Shown here in pieces: positions 10,436 to 39,700 of a DNA stretch of 64,000 bases. Every line of letters begins with the position of its first letter. Position 1 is the first letter of the stretch. The notes below the pieces were generated by a model that was given only the letters and a program-made list of their open reading frames with translations, searched no databases and was not told the origin of the DNA. A program made the position numbers and the translations under genes. The stretch is taken from NCBI GenBank assembly GCA_963924555.1, contig OZ004590.1:5014001-5078000 (forward strand), read 5' to 3'. This stretch comes from Crambe crambe (Eukaryota; Porifera; Demospongiae; Poecilosclerida; Crambeidae).

Positions 10436-13400
10436 GACCTCCTCAGTTCACTCATGAGGAATTCTTGCTTGGCCTTCTCTGCTGCCTCCAGTGACCTCCA
10501 GGCAGTGTTCACATCGGACACCAGCTTCCCCTGAGAGGGTACATAAGCAGGTCTGTTGCTAAGGCGGAGCTTAGTCTGGAGGGTGTGGAAGTGGGTCTCC
10601 AAGGCACCCTTCTCCTCAGCTTTGGGAGGTTTGGTGGTGGTAGCATACTGACGGAACTCCTCTAGATGTGCTTGCGTGTCGGGGAGGGTGTTTTCCTGGG
10701 TCCTGTCATTCACCCATGGCATCGTTTGCTCTATCCACTCCAGCAACTGCAAGCAATACAGAGCAAGAACCGAGTGACTAAAACCTTTGAATCATTTAGT
10801 CAAAACTGATTTAAGTGTTAACATGTACCCATCTGCTAAAAAGAGAGGAACTAGACAAGCCAGCATATCCAAGCACGATCCATTGAGCTCAAAGCAATAA
10901 CGTCATTAATCCCACGTAGCTAAGAAAACATGCATAATATCATACAGTATTGCTTTTCACAGCCCAAAGCAACTTTACTTAGAATATGCACGACTTAGAC
11001 TTCATCAATATTGCCTTATAAGGCAAAAAAGAAGTGTTGTGATTGAAGATTAATTCCCCCGAGGTCCCAAAATATACAAAATCCAATAGAATCAATATAA
11101 ACAGTTTCCATGCAAAGAATTTATAAACAGTTATTTGGCTAATCTTGTGTACTTGAGAAAACATTTTCCCAATTAGAGCACACCACACTCACATTGGTTG
11201 CCATCTGCTCGTATTCCTCCATCATGTTCTCGTTCTCCTGGTTGATATTCAACACCTTTCCGATCCTCTTTGCAGCAGTCTCGGCCTGGGCAGTGCTAGA
11301 GAAGGCGTGGTAGTAGGAGGACACGTAAGTCATGATGGCTCGCTCATCCGGCTTGGGAGTCCCGATGATATCTGAATATGAACATAATGACAATATCGAT
11401 CAAATCGTGGAACAATGATATTCAGATAAGACAATAGTGAAACACCACAGTTATAAGTTCATAATCACTGCAGCCATTAAAAATGATAGGTATACCTATT
11501 GTCAAGGCCTGAGCAAGTTCATAATCACTGCAGCCATAAAAAGATGATCAACCACAAAATCAAGCTAATAGGCAGGGCTGAATAATTGAGCAGGAAAGAG
11601 GTCAAAATTGATGATCTGGATCAAGAACCCTTTCTATTGAAATAAATTCTTCGAGAGGACAACTAGAGACATAATGGTATGTCCCGGTGTGTTGGCTATT
11701 TCTAGATTCCACCAACAAATTCTTGTTCTGTGTACCAAGATGAGCTGGCGACAGAATGACAAGAATATGCTACTATAGCAACAACATACCAACAACTTAA
11801 TCACCCACAAAAAGGTATTAAACCTTTACCCATCACAATCTTCATAAAAACCATCAATTTTAATAATATAATATGTATGGTCTAGACAACCACATACACT
11901 TGTCCCCCCTCCAAGGTGTTAACGACTCACTTACCCTCAGCATCCAACATTTTTGGGATGTCCAAATGCTTCTCTGCTACATCAAATGCCAAGTTCAAGT
12001 TGTTTAGGTCATCTCCCTACAGAAGCCCGTGTATAGAAGAACAGTTAACTAGCTCTCTAAGCATGTATCTTGAATCTGTCTAATTACAAGTACCTCCAAA
12101 CGAAGCACACCAATTTTAAATAAAGCACACCACACACTTTCATGCACACCTACTACACACCTTCCTGAGAGAGTCATAGTCAATGAGGTCAGGTCGGTGG
12201 CGATGGATCAGAGCACAAAAAGCAAGCCCGTCCTTGAAACTGAAGGAGAGAAATATGGATGATTGGATGCCAAGTTTTAACAGAAACACAACATGATGTC
12301 ATCCATCATGTTTTTTCCTCTATTATACTGACAGGAGAAAAACACGTCATGCATTGTATTCCTTCAGAAAAGGAGGAAAAAAGGAACAAAAACTGTTAAC
12401 TGTTATTTTCATTTCTAAGATTTCTCCCATCACATCTAGGGATATACACACACTACAAAAAAACAACGACAAAAAAAAAATTGTTACCAAAAACTGCATC
12501 CTTATAAACTGAAGGAAAATATGCTGATGTATGCCAAACAATTCTACTCCGTGTAGTAAGTGAGAAGCTGCTTTTTAACCTAATAAGGTCGAAATGTGCA
12601 TGCACCATGTCTGGATTCTCCCTTGCGCCTTCCAAAGCTAAAGATAAATCTTTTAAGATTCAGACACAACGCCCTGAGGTATATGTTCAAGCATTAATCA
12701 GTAGTGAAAATGTGGGACATTAACAACCAATGGATACTTCCACTTTAGAAATCTCAAGCCAATTTTCATCCAAAACCACACTTGCTCTGCTTATATAGAA
12801 TTTGAACGAAGCTTCTTACTTAACAGATTACAATCAAGGTGAAAAGTTAATGCAAAAGACATTAGGTACTCTACTGACCACATAAAAGCATAATATATTA
12901 CTATTCAGCTCTCAAGTATACACTATTACAAAAGTTTTCCATGTAATAAGAGCACATACTAGTTTGACTAGCCCTAACACTGGGAAACAAGACTGCACGC
13001 CTGTATGAAGTAAGGAATTTGTTCACACAAAGAGCTGAATCAAGACCACTACATGTTACATTGAAGGAAAGAAAGACTAACACCATCCATTCGTCGATCA
13101 AATCGCCAATTCAAAGGCCAGGAACAAAAAAAAATGCTACAGAAGAAAGAGTTCAGGTCGATGTCTTTGTCTTGTTTCGTCTGCCTGCCACACCACTCTT
13201 AATATGGAGCGAGAATTGACATACACGTACACAGTGACCTATGTCATGCCATAACATGGCCACACCCTAATCCAACACTTAAGGTGCTAAACTGTCATTA
13301 TCTTAGAAGAAAGATGGCATTTATGCAAGAGATGGGAGTTTCCAGAGTGCAGGGTGCTGATAGCTCTAAACAGTTGCATTTCATTCATACACAAACCGCT

Positions 13401-15025
13401 ATCATGCCTTTCAGCCATTATTTTTCACTTTTTATCCCAATTTTAAAAGACCCTAGATTAGATTAAGATCTTGCTTGTTGGCTTTCCTCTAACACTTCTT
13501 TTCTCTTTGTGATGGCATGAGGACTATAAATACATCGACTCACACTACTCACCTCATGTGGAAATTCTGAACATTGACATTCTTATAAGGTGCAGTCTTC
13601 CTTTGACACCAGAGCAGAAGTCCCTCCTTGGCTGACATTTCTTTTAATTATTAAAAGAAAGAAAGAAAGAACAAAAGTCATTACCTAAAATAGTCTTGAA
13701 AGATCACCATGTTATTACAAATACAAAGGCCACGATACTAGAGTGACCCTATTAGAGCTCTACAGGCAAGGTTCACTATTACAACTACATCCTGTTATCC
13801 TACTCCAAATCTGAACCCCATAGTAACCATACACTGCAGCCACAGAGGTGTTCTAAAACCTACCATACAACTGATAGAGGACACACTGGCTTCCCCCCAA
13901 GATTTCTTATCAATAATAGCTGATATGTACATGTAACCATGTTAATACAAGCAACTGGAAGTTGGTCTTTTTTCCCTCCCTCCAATGTAAAAGGCTTCAA
14001 AACTGTCCCCCCTCCTCTCCTAAGAAGAGGAACAGTGGATCTTTCCATCATTTGACCACTCCCATACAACTAAATTCACCTCAAAAAAAAAAATCTTTAA
14101 AAATTATTTGTACCTGTATGCTAAGCACAAGCTGTATAAAGTCAGAGGCATAGCCCTCTTGTTCACAACATGCTCCCTTCCATTAAGTTAATCTTTACAT
14201 AAAAGCCTTTTTAATGTACCCCACTCAACTAAAAGTTCCCTTTATTCTCCTCAGTAAAAAAAAACACCAAAAAACAACCACACTCAATCTGATGTAAAAG
14301 CCTTTTAATGCACTCCACTCAACTAAGAGATGTCTCTTTTATTCTCCTCAGTAAAAAACAATAACAAACTGAGTGAAAGCACACATGCAACAGCTACATT
14401 AGGACTCCATATAATGCATACAAGAAAAAGATGCTTTCTTTATGGTATATTGCTCACAATATTATACACTTAAATGCAACATGCGAGAAAGAGTGCCCTT
14501 CCTTAATTTTCCCACCCACTCACTCAAGGTCTGCATGTCACTACGACGGACATAAAAGTTGTCACAATAAGTTGTGGGTCCACCTCCGGCGACCATGGAA
14601 ACACACACACCCTAAAACAAAGGTTTTCTTTTCCCCCATCATCACTTACAGCTTAATATTTTCATTACGTATTCCACTAGTACAGGCTTGTCCTTTACAC
14701 CCCACCCACGAGAGCTTTGTAACCCATCAGAACTCCATATAATGCACACCTCATCCATTAATTATACATACCTTCAACAGAAATATCCTGAATGGCAAAT
14801 CGGAGGATGATAGTCCAGATCATGCCCAATGTCATCTTCAAATTTCCGTCAACGATTTCTAAAAAATTAATTTCCACACAGTAACTTTCAATCCAATCAC
14901 AACAGAGGTACTTAGGAAGCTTAGAGACGCACCTTAAAGAAGCTAAGCTAAGAAACCAAGAACAATCTACCATCCACCATGTATAAACAAAAGGATAATG
15001 AAAGCTAACTCTTTCAGTAGCAACA

Positions 15026-15062
<37 letters not shown>

Positions 15063-15303
15063 ACCTTCAGCACCAATTCCTGCCAACTTCACTCCCTTCT
15101 CCCCAATGAACTGCAAGGCTTTGTTGACATTGTTGACCTTATGAACTCTCATCTTCCCCTTCTTCTCGGCTGGAGGCACCTTCTCCCCCGAAATGAGCTC
15201 CAGGAGGCGAAGCAGGGTGAATCCATCTCGCAAATCATTATCCAACTCGTTGATCTTGATCCCGACTTTCCGAAGATGAGAATTACACCAAGCAGTGAAT
15301 GTC

Positions 15304-15400
<97 letters not shown>

Positions 15401-15892
15401 AACATTTTAGCATTCAGGTAAAAACAGTACTGTGAAGAAGAAGGGGAAAAAAAAAACAAAAACAAAAGCTGATAAGCATACTCAATCACCTCCTGAGGCC
15501 ATGCAATTATTTTCCTATTAGCTGCACTACAAGCTGACTGAAACCATGGCAATCAGCACTTGAGGCAGTTTAATAACCAACCACCCATGATTCAGGTTGA
15601 TGATGCACTGTAATCAATGCTAGCATTCCTCAGCCCTTGCCATCTTTTTATACAGCTCAAAAATATAACCTTACACGTGTTCATGAACCGATCGAGAATG
15701 CATAGCTAAACTCCTGCACGATTAGTACAGCCAAGCCCTGCAGATCTGATCTTACGCTGTAGATTAAAAACAAATATACTAATAACATACCTTCTTCTGT
15801 TGCCTCTCCCAAGCAAGATCCAGCACGAGTTTCTCGTTGATGTCTTCGCCCTTTCCAGCATACGCTGTTCCCAAATCAGCCTCGTCGGTCAT
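8132..15892 (-). CDS. ACTN: Alpha-actinin
   Basis: A gene of about 16 exons. The first three are 15892-15791, 15302-15065 and 14858-14772. Others lie near 13638-13553, 12240-12162, 12017-11938, 11372-11193, 10748-10439, 10344-10212, 10147-9885, 9786-9568, 9501-9216, 8957-8755, 8640-8563, 8503-8341 and 8292-8132. The product cross-links actin as an antiparallel dimer at adhesions, stress fibres and cell cortex. Seen in order: N-terminal [20 protein letters not shown] opening two calponin-homology domains ([48 protein letters not shown]), four spectrin repeats, and a C-terminal EF-hand region. EF-hand 1 loop ([12 protein letters not shown]) keeps Asp/Asn at positions 1, 3, 5, 9 and Glu at 12, so it may bind calcium. 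EF-hand 2 ([12 protein letters not shown]) lacks the final acid. It ends [13 protein letters not shown], the family C-terminus. Full length, roughly 890 residues. Confidence 0.95.
10371..10432. repeat. (GGGA/GA)n microsatellite in an alpha-actinin intron
   Basis: GGGA units run into about 23 GA units. It lies inside the 94-bp intron 10345-10438, reading CU in the transcript, and begins a few bases after the 5' splice site. Confidence 0.95.
11455..11548. repeat. Short direct repeat, 60 bp apart
   Basis: aagttcataatcactgcagc occurs at about 11455 and 11515 inside an alpha-actinin intron. Local duplication; no function seen. Confidence 0.7.
14200..14357. repeat. Imperfect direct repeat, 95 bp apart
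   Basis: Two copies of a ~60-bp stretch (taaaagcc...ctcctcagtaaaaa), at 14200 and 14295, within the intron between the third and fourth alpha-actinin exons. Intronic duplication of unknown meaning. Confidence 0.7.
15027..15060. repeat. (AC)n microsatellite next to a 5' splice site
   Basis: A run of AC dinucleotides directly downstream, in the transcript sense, of the donor of alpha-actinin exon 2 (exon ends 15065). The transcript reads GU repeats immediately after the 5' splice site. Confidence 0.95.
15305..15394. repeat. (GA)n microsatellite forming the polypyrimidine tract of a 3' splice site
   Basis: About 45 GA units on the plus strand. The alpha-actinin transcript reads CU repeats that abut the acceptor AG at 15304-15303, so the microsatellite itself serves as the pyrimidine tract for exon 2. 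Confidence 0.95.
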
Positions 15893-16294
15893 ATTGCTAC
15901 GCTCTCGGTAAAACCTTTTGCAGTACAAGAAGTCTATTAAGAATAAGCTCACTTCTGCAGATGTAGCGAGCAAAAAACCTGCTTCACTCGAAGAGAACCG
16001 TAAAGGCGGTCTGGTAAATTGCAAGTGCGGAAAGCATGCACGCGCAGGGTGCCATATAAGGTCATCGATATCGCGATCCCGGCTGCGAAATTCTTGATGT
16101 GGTATACCGTATGTTGACACTTAATCTAATAATTCGTCAATGAATAAATTTAATCTGAAAAATATTCATATTATGTGGGTGAAACCAATGTAATCAAATT
16201 CATTTAAATACTAATTTTTCTCTGCTTTATAAGTACAAAATGTAACCAGGTAATAAAAATAATCGAAATAGTTCATCACAACAATAGGAATGCA
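15893..16294. other. Alpha-actinin 5' flank and HEATR5 3' flank
   Basis: A 402-bp spacer between the alpha-actinin start and the HEATR5 stop, both on the minus strand. The first ~200 bp are relatively GC-rich and presumably hold the alpha-actinin promoter and 5' UTR. The remainder is AT-rich 3' flank. No additional gene supported. Confidence 0.5.
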
Positions 16295-32174
<15,880 letters not shown>

Positions 32175-32416
32175 TGCCAGAGACTCCACTCAGAGAGCAA
32201 AAATTTCGCGCGACTGTAAACTTCCGCATAAATGGAGGGAGGAGGTGGGGCTCGGGCTCGCTCGCGATAAATACGTGAAATCACGGCCCGCTTTCTTTTT
32301 AGTTTGCATGATCTTGGAAATAGGTTTACTAGCTAGTACGGATCTAGAACTATAGCGTTTAGTCAAACCGGTGTAAGATACCTCACTTTGCACGTGCAAA
32401 GGTGCAAAGCTGCAAA
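32175..32416. promoter_or_regulatory. Bidirectional promoter region, HEATR5 / composite NOX gene
   Basis: 242 bp between divergent start codons. A CACGTG E-box lies at about 32392, 25 bp before the plus-strand ATG, and GC-rich patches near 32240-32290. No TATA box near either start. Shared promoter use is inferred. Confidence 0.5.
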
Positions 32417-35400
32417 ATGCCTAAAGAATTGCTCTTTTGCTGCCTCTTCCTGACAGGTTTTCTCATCTCCAGCTGCAGTGCACAACTGTCTCCATGTAAG
32501 TTCATAGCTTTATAAGCTACACTTTGGTATTACCAGATGCAAACAAATTATGATATTGCTAGTTGGCTGGCTACATCTAGTAAAAATTCTACAGCTGATC
32601 ACTTAATAATTATATATATGACCAGCTATTCAATTAAGATATTTATCTAGTTAGCTATAATTGGCATAAAACCAATAATCTCTTGGGTGTACACTAGCTA
32701 CAATATCTGATCGACTGCTAAGGGCTGAAATAACCCAACACACCTGGATGGTGGTTTTGAGGGGCATATTATGGTGTGCCACTGTTACCCTGTTGTCTGC
32801 ACTGCAGGTTAAGCAAAGATAGCTAGCATGCAAATAATGTAAACATGATATGGCATTTTGCAATGCATCAGGGATTCAGGACTGAATGATTTTTCTTCAG
32901 TAATTTTATTTTAGTCTATTTTAATTTCATGCAGCTTTTTGTCTCAATGGGAATCAAATTCTGGTTGGTGTTCCTTTCCACTTGATGGATACTGGAGACT
33001 CACCAACGGCTGCCGAGGCTGAGACAAACCTAAACTGCAGCTTCTCAACTAGAAATTCGATGCAGACAATTGCAGAGGACAAATGGACTCGTGATGGTAT
33101 GAGATAATGTCTTGATTACACCAGTCATGCACTCCAATGAAAGCTTCCTCTCCTCTACGCTCGCTGTCTGTGTGTCACCCTGACTACCTATTTTATTGCT
33201 ACAACTAATTACGCTGCTTTACAATGTAGTTTACAATGCAGCCACAGATGATAACCTAAACCATAGCGGCAGGAAGCTTGCTCTATGAGCATATACTAGT
33301 TAGAATAACATTGAAACCAAATTAACAGATTCCCCATTATTATCATTATTATTACTACTTCCACAGCTTCAGGCTACACTTTCTTTGCAACTGGGAACTA
33401 CACTTACAACTGTGGCAAGAGCAGGACTGGGAACTTGACAGTTGTTTCAGCACTGTACACCATTTCACTTTGCAAAGACTGCCCTTCTGAGAGAAGCCAG
33501 TTTTACGTCACAATTGGTGACAGTGTACAGTGGGTGATACCTGATTCTGAAGTTGCACAGGTAGACTGTGTCATGAGTTTACGCAGTGAGGATGGAACTG
33601 AATTGATGATGTTTCCAACTAGTAAGGAAGTGTAGGCAAACGATTGCATTGTACTTGTGTTTATATCACAATAGTGCTTGAGAACTGCTAATTGGTATTA
33701 ATATCCTATCTTGCAATTGGCTGCATGGAAATTCAATTAAAGCACTGTAGTGGGAATTTGGCAGTTTTATGGTTTTATGTTGCTGTAAATACCTTTTAAT
33801 ACAGCTGTACCAACTGTACATTCATTACACTTCAGTCATCCACACAATTCTCTATCCTTGTAGATGTCACAAAGCATCAATTTCAGGAAGCTGGGAGGTT
33901 TGTGCTGATATGCAAAGACGATGCTTCTATTAATGCAACAATAGTAGTCCGATCGCGAAGTAACACCACCACTAGAGAGGAAGTGGCATCTAATAGATTT
34001 GGGCCTCTGCTCTACACCCACGTGACTATCATGGCTGTTACCTTCGGTGTTCTCTTCCCAATTGCAGTGTTTCTACAATACCACAAAATATCTCTTGCCT
34101 ATAAGATTATCCTTCCAATCACCATTGGTCTAGCAGTCTGTGGGTTCATAATGGTTGTGGCTTATGTCCAGTTAGCTGGGAGGAAACACTTTGGGTTTTT
34201 GATCCATGGGGTTGTTGGACTCGTCCTGCTGATTCTGACAGTGCTGGGCATGCCACTTCTGTTGCTCCACAAGAAAACAAGAATTTACCACTTCAGAGTT
34301 GGTCACATCGTTGCATTCTTTGGGATGGCACAAGTGTTATTGGTAAGTATGGATAGGTTTCATACTAGTTGGAGTTAAAATTACTCTCTTTTTTTCCAGG
34401 GCTTGGGGATTCTGCGTGTGCCCATGCCAGTTGCCCTTTCCTTATGTGCTGTGTATGGACTCATACTCGTGGTCATCGTCTCTTTCTACATTTTCTATCC
34501 TGCAAAGAACACCGGCAGTTTGAATTTGAAAGATGCACAGAAGAATGGATCTGTGGAGATGGCATCACGAAATGGATCCCTTGGAAGCTGCAATAAAGAG
34601 TCATACAGCAGCTTACAGAATGCCACTGGAAGAGGCCCCCAGCCACTGAAACAGAACATCATTAGTGAGGATAGAATGGTGCAGCTGAGAAAGAAGAGCT
34701 TGGACTTTGCAGAGGCTCAAAGACAGATGAAGCAGCTCAACGAAGAGTTAGGACTCAAGCACCAGCTTGCAAGAGAGCTGGAAGAAGAGGAAGAAGAACG
34801 ATTGAAGGATATAATGGATGAAAAGAAAGAACGAAAAGACTCGAAACCTGATCAAGACTTGGCCAGTAGTGAAGACTCTCATGCAGCTTTCAACTTGTCT
34901 TCTCCTGATCTAGACGAAGATCCTTTCCCATCTATAGATCGTAAGTTGTACAAGAAAGACTCAAGCTCAGAGGATGAATATGATAAAAAGGAAGAAGAAG
35001 ATATTGACGATCATGCTCTTTATAAGGAAAGTCTATTGAACAGAATTCAAAATTCTCCAAGAGGAATTAATAGAGCTCGTACTTTCAACCATCATGGTGG
35101 TTCTGGGGATAAAGGCAGGGATTCAGATAACGATTCAGAAAGGGGCGGTTCCTTGAGAATCACCAGACACTCCAAACGAGCCAAGGTGAAGCTGGATCAC
35201 ATTTTCAACCAGCCAGACTTGGCCGAAGTGAGCCAAGAACCTCCTTCCTTCAACATCACGCCATCCACTCCTCCTGTGCACCACAAAATGATGGAGTATT
35301 CGGTGCCAGATGACAGCAGCACGACCGCACTACTTTCCAACACCAGCTTCGATAGTTCACAGGGGATCACACCGTCAGTTACTGAGCAAAGAAACATTCC

Positions 35401-36662
35401 ACCTGTTAATGCTGGGAGACGACAACGCAAAGCTGCAGTCATACCACCAATACTCACTGCTCCCATATTAGAAGGGGAAGGCCCCCCGGGGTGCCCCTTT
35501 CATCAGAGTAATTTAGTGGTTGGTGGGAAATCGCCCTCCCCAAGACCCTGTCGTCGAGGAATCTCTCCAACTGGCGTCTCATCGGGAGAAGACGGCACTT
35601 CGCCGAAACCCAGAAAGAAAAAAGTGAGTGTGGCTCAGATCGAAGCGACTGTGGTACCTCCCACGCCCGTTTCTCTCCAACCTCCTTCGCACTTGTCACG
35701 TTCGTCAAGTTTCAGCACCTTACGAGACCACCGAGATGCCTTTGCCGATAATGCCTTTCGGTCCGTCATGCAAATATCCCAAGACGCCATCGTGTGTGCT
35801 AATAGTGTTGGGGATATCGTCTTCTGGAGTGTGGGGGCTTGTAAGATGTTTGGCTACACTCCTGGAGAAGCCATTGGTAGTTCTCTGGAGGTGAGGGTTT
35901 GTTGTTTTTTTAAAAATCTGTTCTGTTAAACTTGTAAGCGGCATTTTTGAATGTTTGGAGTGGGTTGAATAGTGTATTATAGCCAATGGCAATCACTAAA
36001 ATCATGATTATTAGCTAGCTAATTAAATATTTATCTTACCATGTGGTTTATCAACTTAAGAAGCCAAAAAAAGTGTACAATTAATTTAAGAAGCTTGAAG
36101 TGTGATTAATAATAGTTGAAGCCCTAGGGATGTCCATTTGGTGAGGAAGCCCCCGCTAATCAATGGAAGCCAAAGGAGTAATGGTCCATTTAGTGAGGAA
36201 GCCCTTCCTTCGAATTGACAAGACCTCTAGCAAATAACAAACACTTCATAATAGCTAATAAATGGCTGATAGATCACTCCCACTGCTAAGGGTGCAAAGT
36301 TTACATCATATAACCTGTCTTGTTCCTTTGGTCTACAGATGATAATCCCGCAAAGCTTCAAGGAGAAACATCGTAAGGGAATTAATGACCGCACTGAACG
36401 GACCATGAAGTATATTCGAAAGCACCAGTACACGCCTGAGGAACACAAACATGCTCGTCTCTATGCCGTCCGTGGGATGACAAAGGGCGGTCACGAGTTA
36501 CCTGTGGAAGTGAATGTCACCAGTTTTGTACTCGACGGAGAGATGTTTTACACCGGAGTCATCTCTGAGATGTCCAAGAGTGGCACTGGTTCAAGGAGAG
36601 ACTCATTCTCGAGTACGAGTGATCTGAATGAGATTGCACTGAAGCAAAGAGTGAGTAGAGTA

Positions 36663-36727
<65 letters not shown>

Positions 36728-39700
36728 TTTTATTGATTATGTTCGCCCTCAGGCTCTGGCTGTCGGTGCTCAGATGAAGATGGCCCACAACTTCCGCAGT
36801 GCCGAGCACATTTCTCAGCGTGAGCTGGAAAGAGTGCTAAAGGGTAGCCTGGGAACCAGCTTTGAAGTGGACTCTTACCAAATGGAGCAGATGATTAGTG
36901 GGATCATGAAGGTGAGACCCTGCGATAAGTGATTTGTTCGTAGATACGGCAGTTTGTAGTCTCGTACCATTTGAAAACAATAACAGAACCGTATTGTTAT
37001 TGCATATCACATCTATCCATATACAGGCTGGAGACCCAGAGGAAACAGGTGTGATATCCTTTGTGAAGTTGATTCAACTTCTCTCCAAACACCAACTGTA
37101 CATTAGTGAGTCTGGTCTGATAGTCCGCTATGGTAAGACCAAGGGCAGTGAGAGCTCCGCCAACCAGAACCGACGCCAGCTGGTAAAGGAGAAGATGCTA
37201 CAGTTCCTCTACAGCAATGCAGTTAGCCTGATATGGATCCTGTTCTACGTGATTCTCAACTTGATACTCGTTGCTGTTGGAGTTGGAGTACACAGCCGTG
37301 ACGCAAGCTACACCAGTCAGTGGACAATGTGGGCATATGGCACTGGACCTGTTCTCAGTATGAACTGCGTTCTCTTACTTCTCCCAATGTTAAGTTCACT
37401 AATACATGCAATGCGAAACAGCAGCTGGATGAATAACGTAAGTTAGTTAGTCAAATTCTACGATAATAATAAATTATATTACACCTCCTTTTGTACATAT
37501 TAGGTATTTCCATTGAAAAAGTCCATCCTATTTCACATCATAATCTCCATGGGCTTGCTCTTTTGGGTGGTCATCCATCTCCTCACTCACCTTGTCTCCT
37601 TCGGCCTGGACAGAGAACGAAATCCCGACTACGGGAGAGCCATTATCAAACACCTCATGCCAACCATCACTGGCATTATTGTGCTCATCATCTTCATAAC
37701 GATGGGGGTGAGTAGCATTAAACCCCTCAGAAAACTCCTTCAGTTCATTCCGTTCAACATCACCCACTGGATCGGAAGTGGAGTTTTTTACATACTGCTG
37801 CTGGTACATGGTATCAATTACTGGAATCCATCATTCTGGAAATGGCTGCTCCCAGCTGTCATCATCTTCGCCCTGGAGCGAATCTACAGGCACATCATCA
37901 TCAAAACAGAGAAGATCAATATCAAATCTGCTGGCAGGTATGACAGTGTATCCAGAACGGCCATCGTGGAGTTCGACAGGCCAAAATACTTTGAGTTTGA
38001 GCCTGGGCAATACATACTTCTAAATATTCCGAAAATCGGTGAGTCCTTGCTTTTTATCATTATGATCACATTGTGGCTAGCAAGTAGATGGTTTAAAAGA
38101 AGTTGATTTTTATACTTCCTTTTGTAAACGTAGGTTACTTTGAGAGACAGCCATGTCAGATTAGCTCCAGTCCTAAAGACGAGGTCAGTACACAGCTAAT
38201 TCTATTCTCTATTATTTTTGATAACTCTAAGCATTGAATAGTGACTACAAAATTATTTTCAGCAAAAAAAAAAAAAAAATACTGTCTTTGACTTCTCCCC
38301 TTTCCTCCTTCAGAAATTGACAATTCACATTCCCTTCTCAAATGATGTCTGGTTCAAGAAGGCATTCGAGTACCTGAAGCAGAACCCTCACAACATGCCA
38401 CAGCCTGGTCAGCAAAACAATCGAGGAGGACGTGAAAGGAAGAACGCAAAACCCACCGATGAGCAGACTACGGATGACCCGGCCAACAGATTCCCAGCTT
38501 CTTTCTCTGGACCGTAAGTAGTAAGGGATACATACGTGACCTTAAAAATAGTGTAAGGAAATGAAGTGGTACAGAGTCAGTTGTGGTTAACCATAACAAG
38601 CATTGGTCACTCAACCACTTGAAAACTTAATCTCGTTAGTCTGTGTGATATCACACCTGTGATAACCACACTTGTGATAACCACACTAGTGACACTTTTT
38701 TTTTTGCTTTCCCTCCTATAATAGATACGGTCCTACATGCAACTCAAAATTCATCTTCAAGTACAAAATCTCTACAGTGGTTTGTGGAGATGATGGACCC
38801 CACGCAGCTAAGGCAATAATCAAGAAATTCCTCGACTATAGGAAGGCAGTTACATGTCACTGCGGGTAAGGAAGTCAATTCAGAGAGAGTAATGTTCCAC
38901 ACTTTCACTACACGTTAACGAGGGCACAGTGGTAGCACACATCCTGTGACTTATAAGTCATCTTATTTTGTTTTCATAATTAGAGGCAGAGAGGGAAGCG
39001 TTATGTTAGATTTTAAGCTGTGCACACGTTGTCCACACGTTGTCCAATGACAGACTTATTGTACCCAAGTTAAGTAGCATCATTTCAGCATTCCCAAAGG
39101 AAGTGGATCATTCCAAGTAAACATAAAATCATGATCAATTATGGATGATGACTTCAACAGAACACCTAACAATAGAGGACATAGCTAGATAATAATATAG
39201 CCATTATTATTGTTAGCATGAACCCACTAAACTTGAGATAATTCACTCCATCTCATTTGTATTCGTATATAGGTGCCAACCAGTTCTTTCTAAGCTCTAC
39301 TTTGTCTGGGTCATTCCAACTGGTAATGATTTTGAGGTAAGATGATGTCATTTTATTTTTATTTTTTATTTTTTTATGTTCACTTCAAAGCAAAAAAACT
39401 TAAACCTTATTCTCTCTTTGCAGTGGTTTACTGACTACCTCTCTGATCTTTGTGAGGATGAGCATCTCCATCGTTACCTGGATATTCGTGTATTCTTGAC
39501 GAACATTGACTCAGCTCCCGATGAGCTGGCATCCGCTCTCCTTCAGCTGGGGTTAAAGACAGCAGGGGACAAGGTTACAGTACGACGACCATCCCAGCCA
39601 CAGCTAAACAATCTTTATCACATGACTAGCTATGGACTGCCTGATTTCAATTCACTCTTAGATTGTGAGTTAGTGGAACTTTTGGCTAGAAGTGTGCATG

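Noticed and set aside
34369-34596. 75-codon ORF overlapping the b561-like exon
   Set aside because: Out of frame with the spliced composite gene, whose phases agree on both sides.
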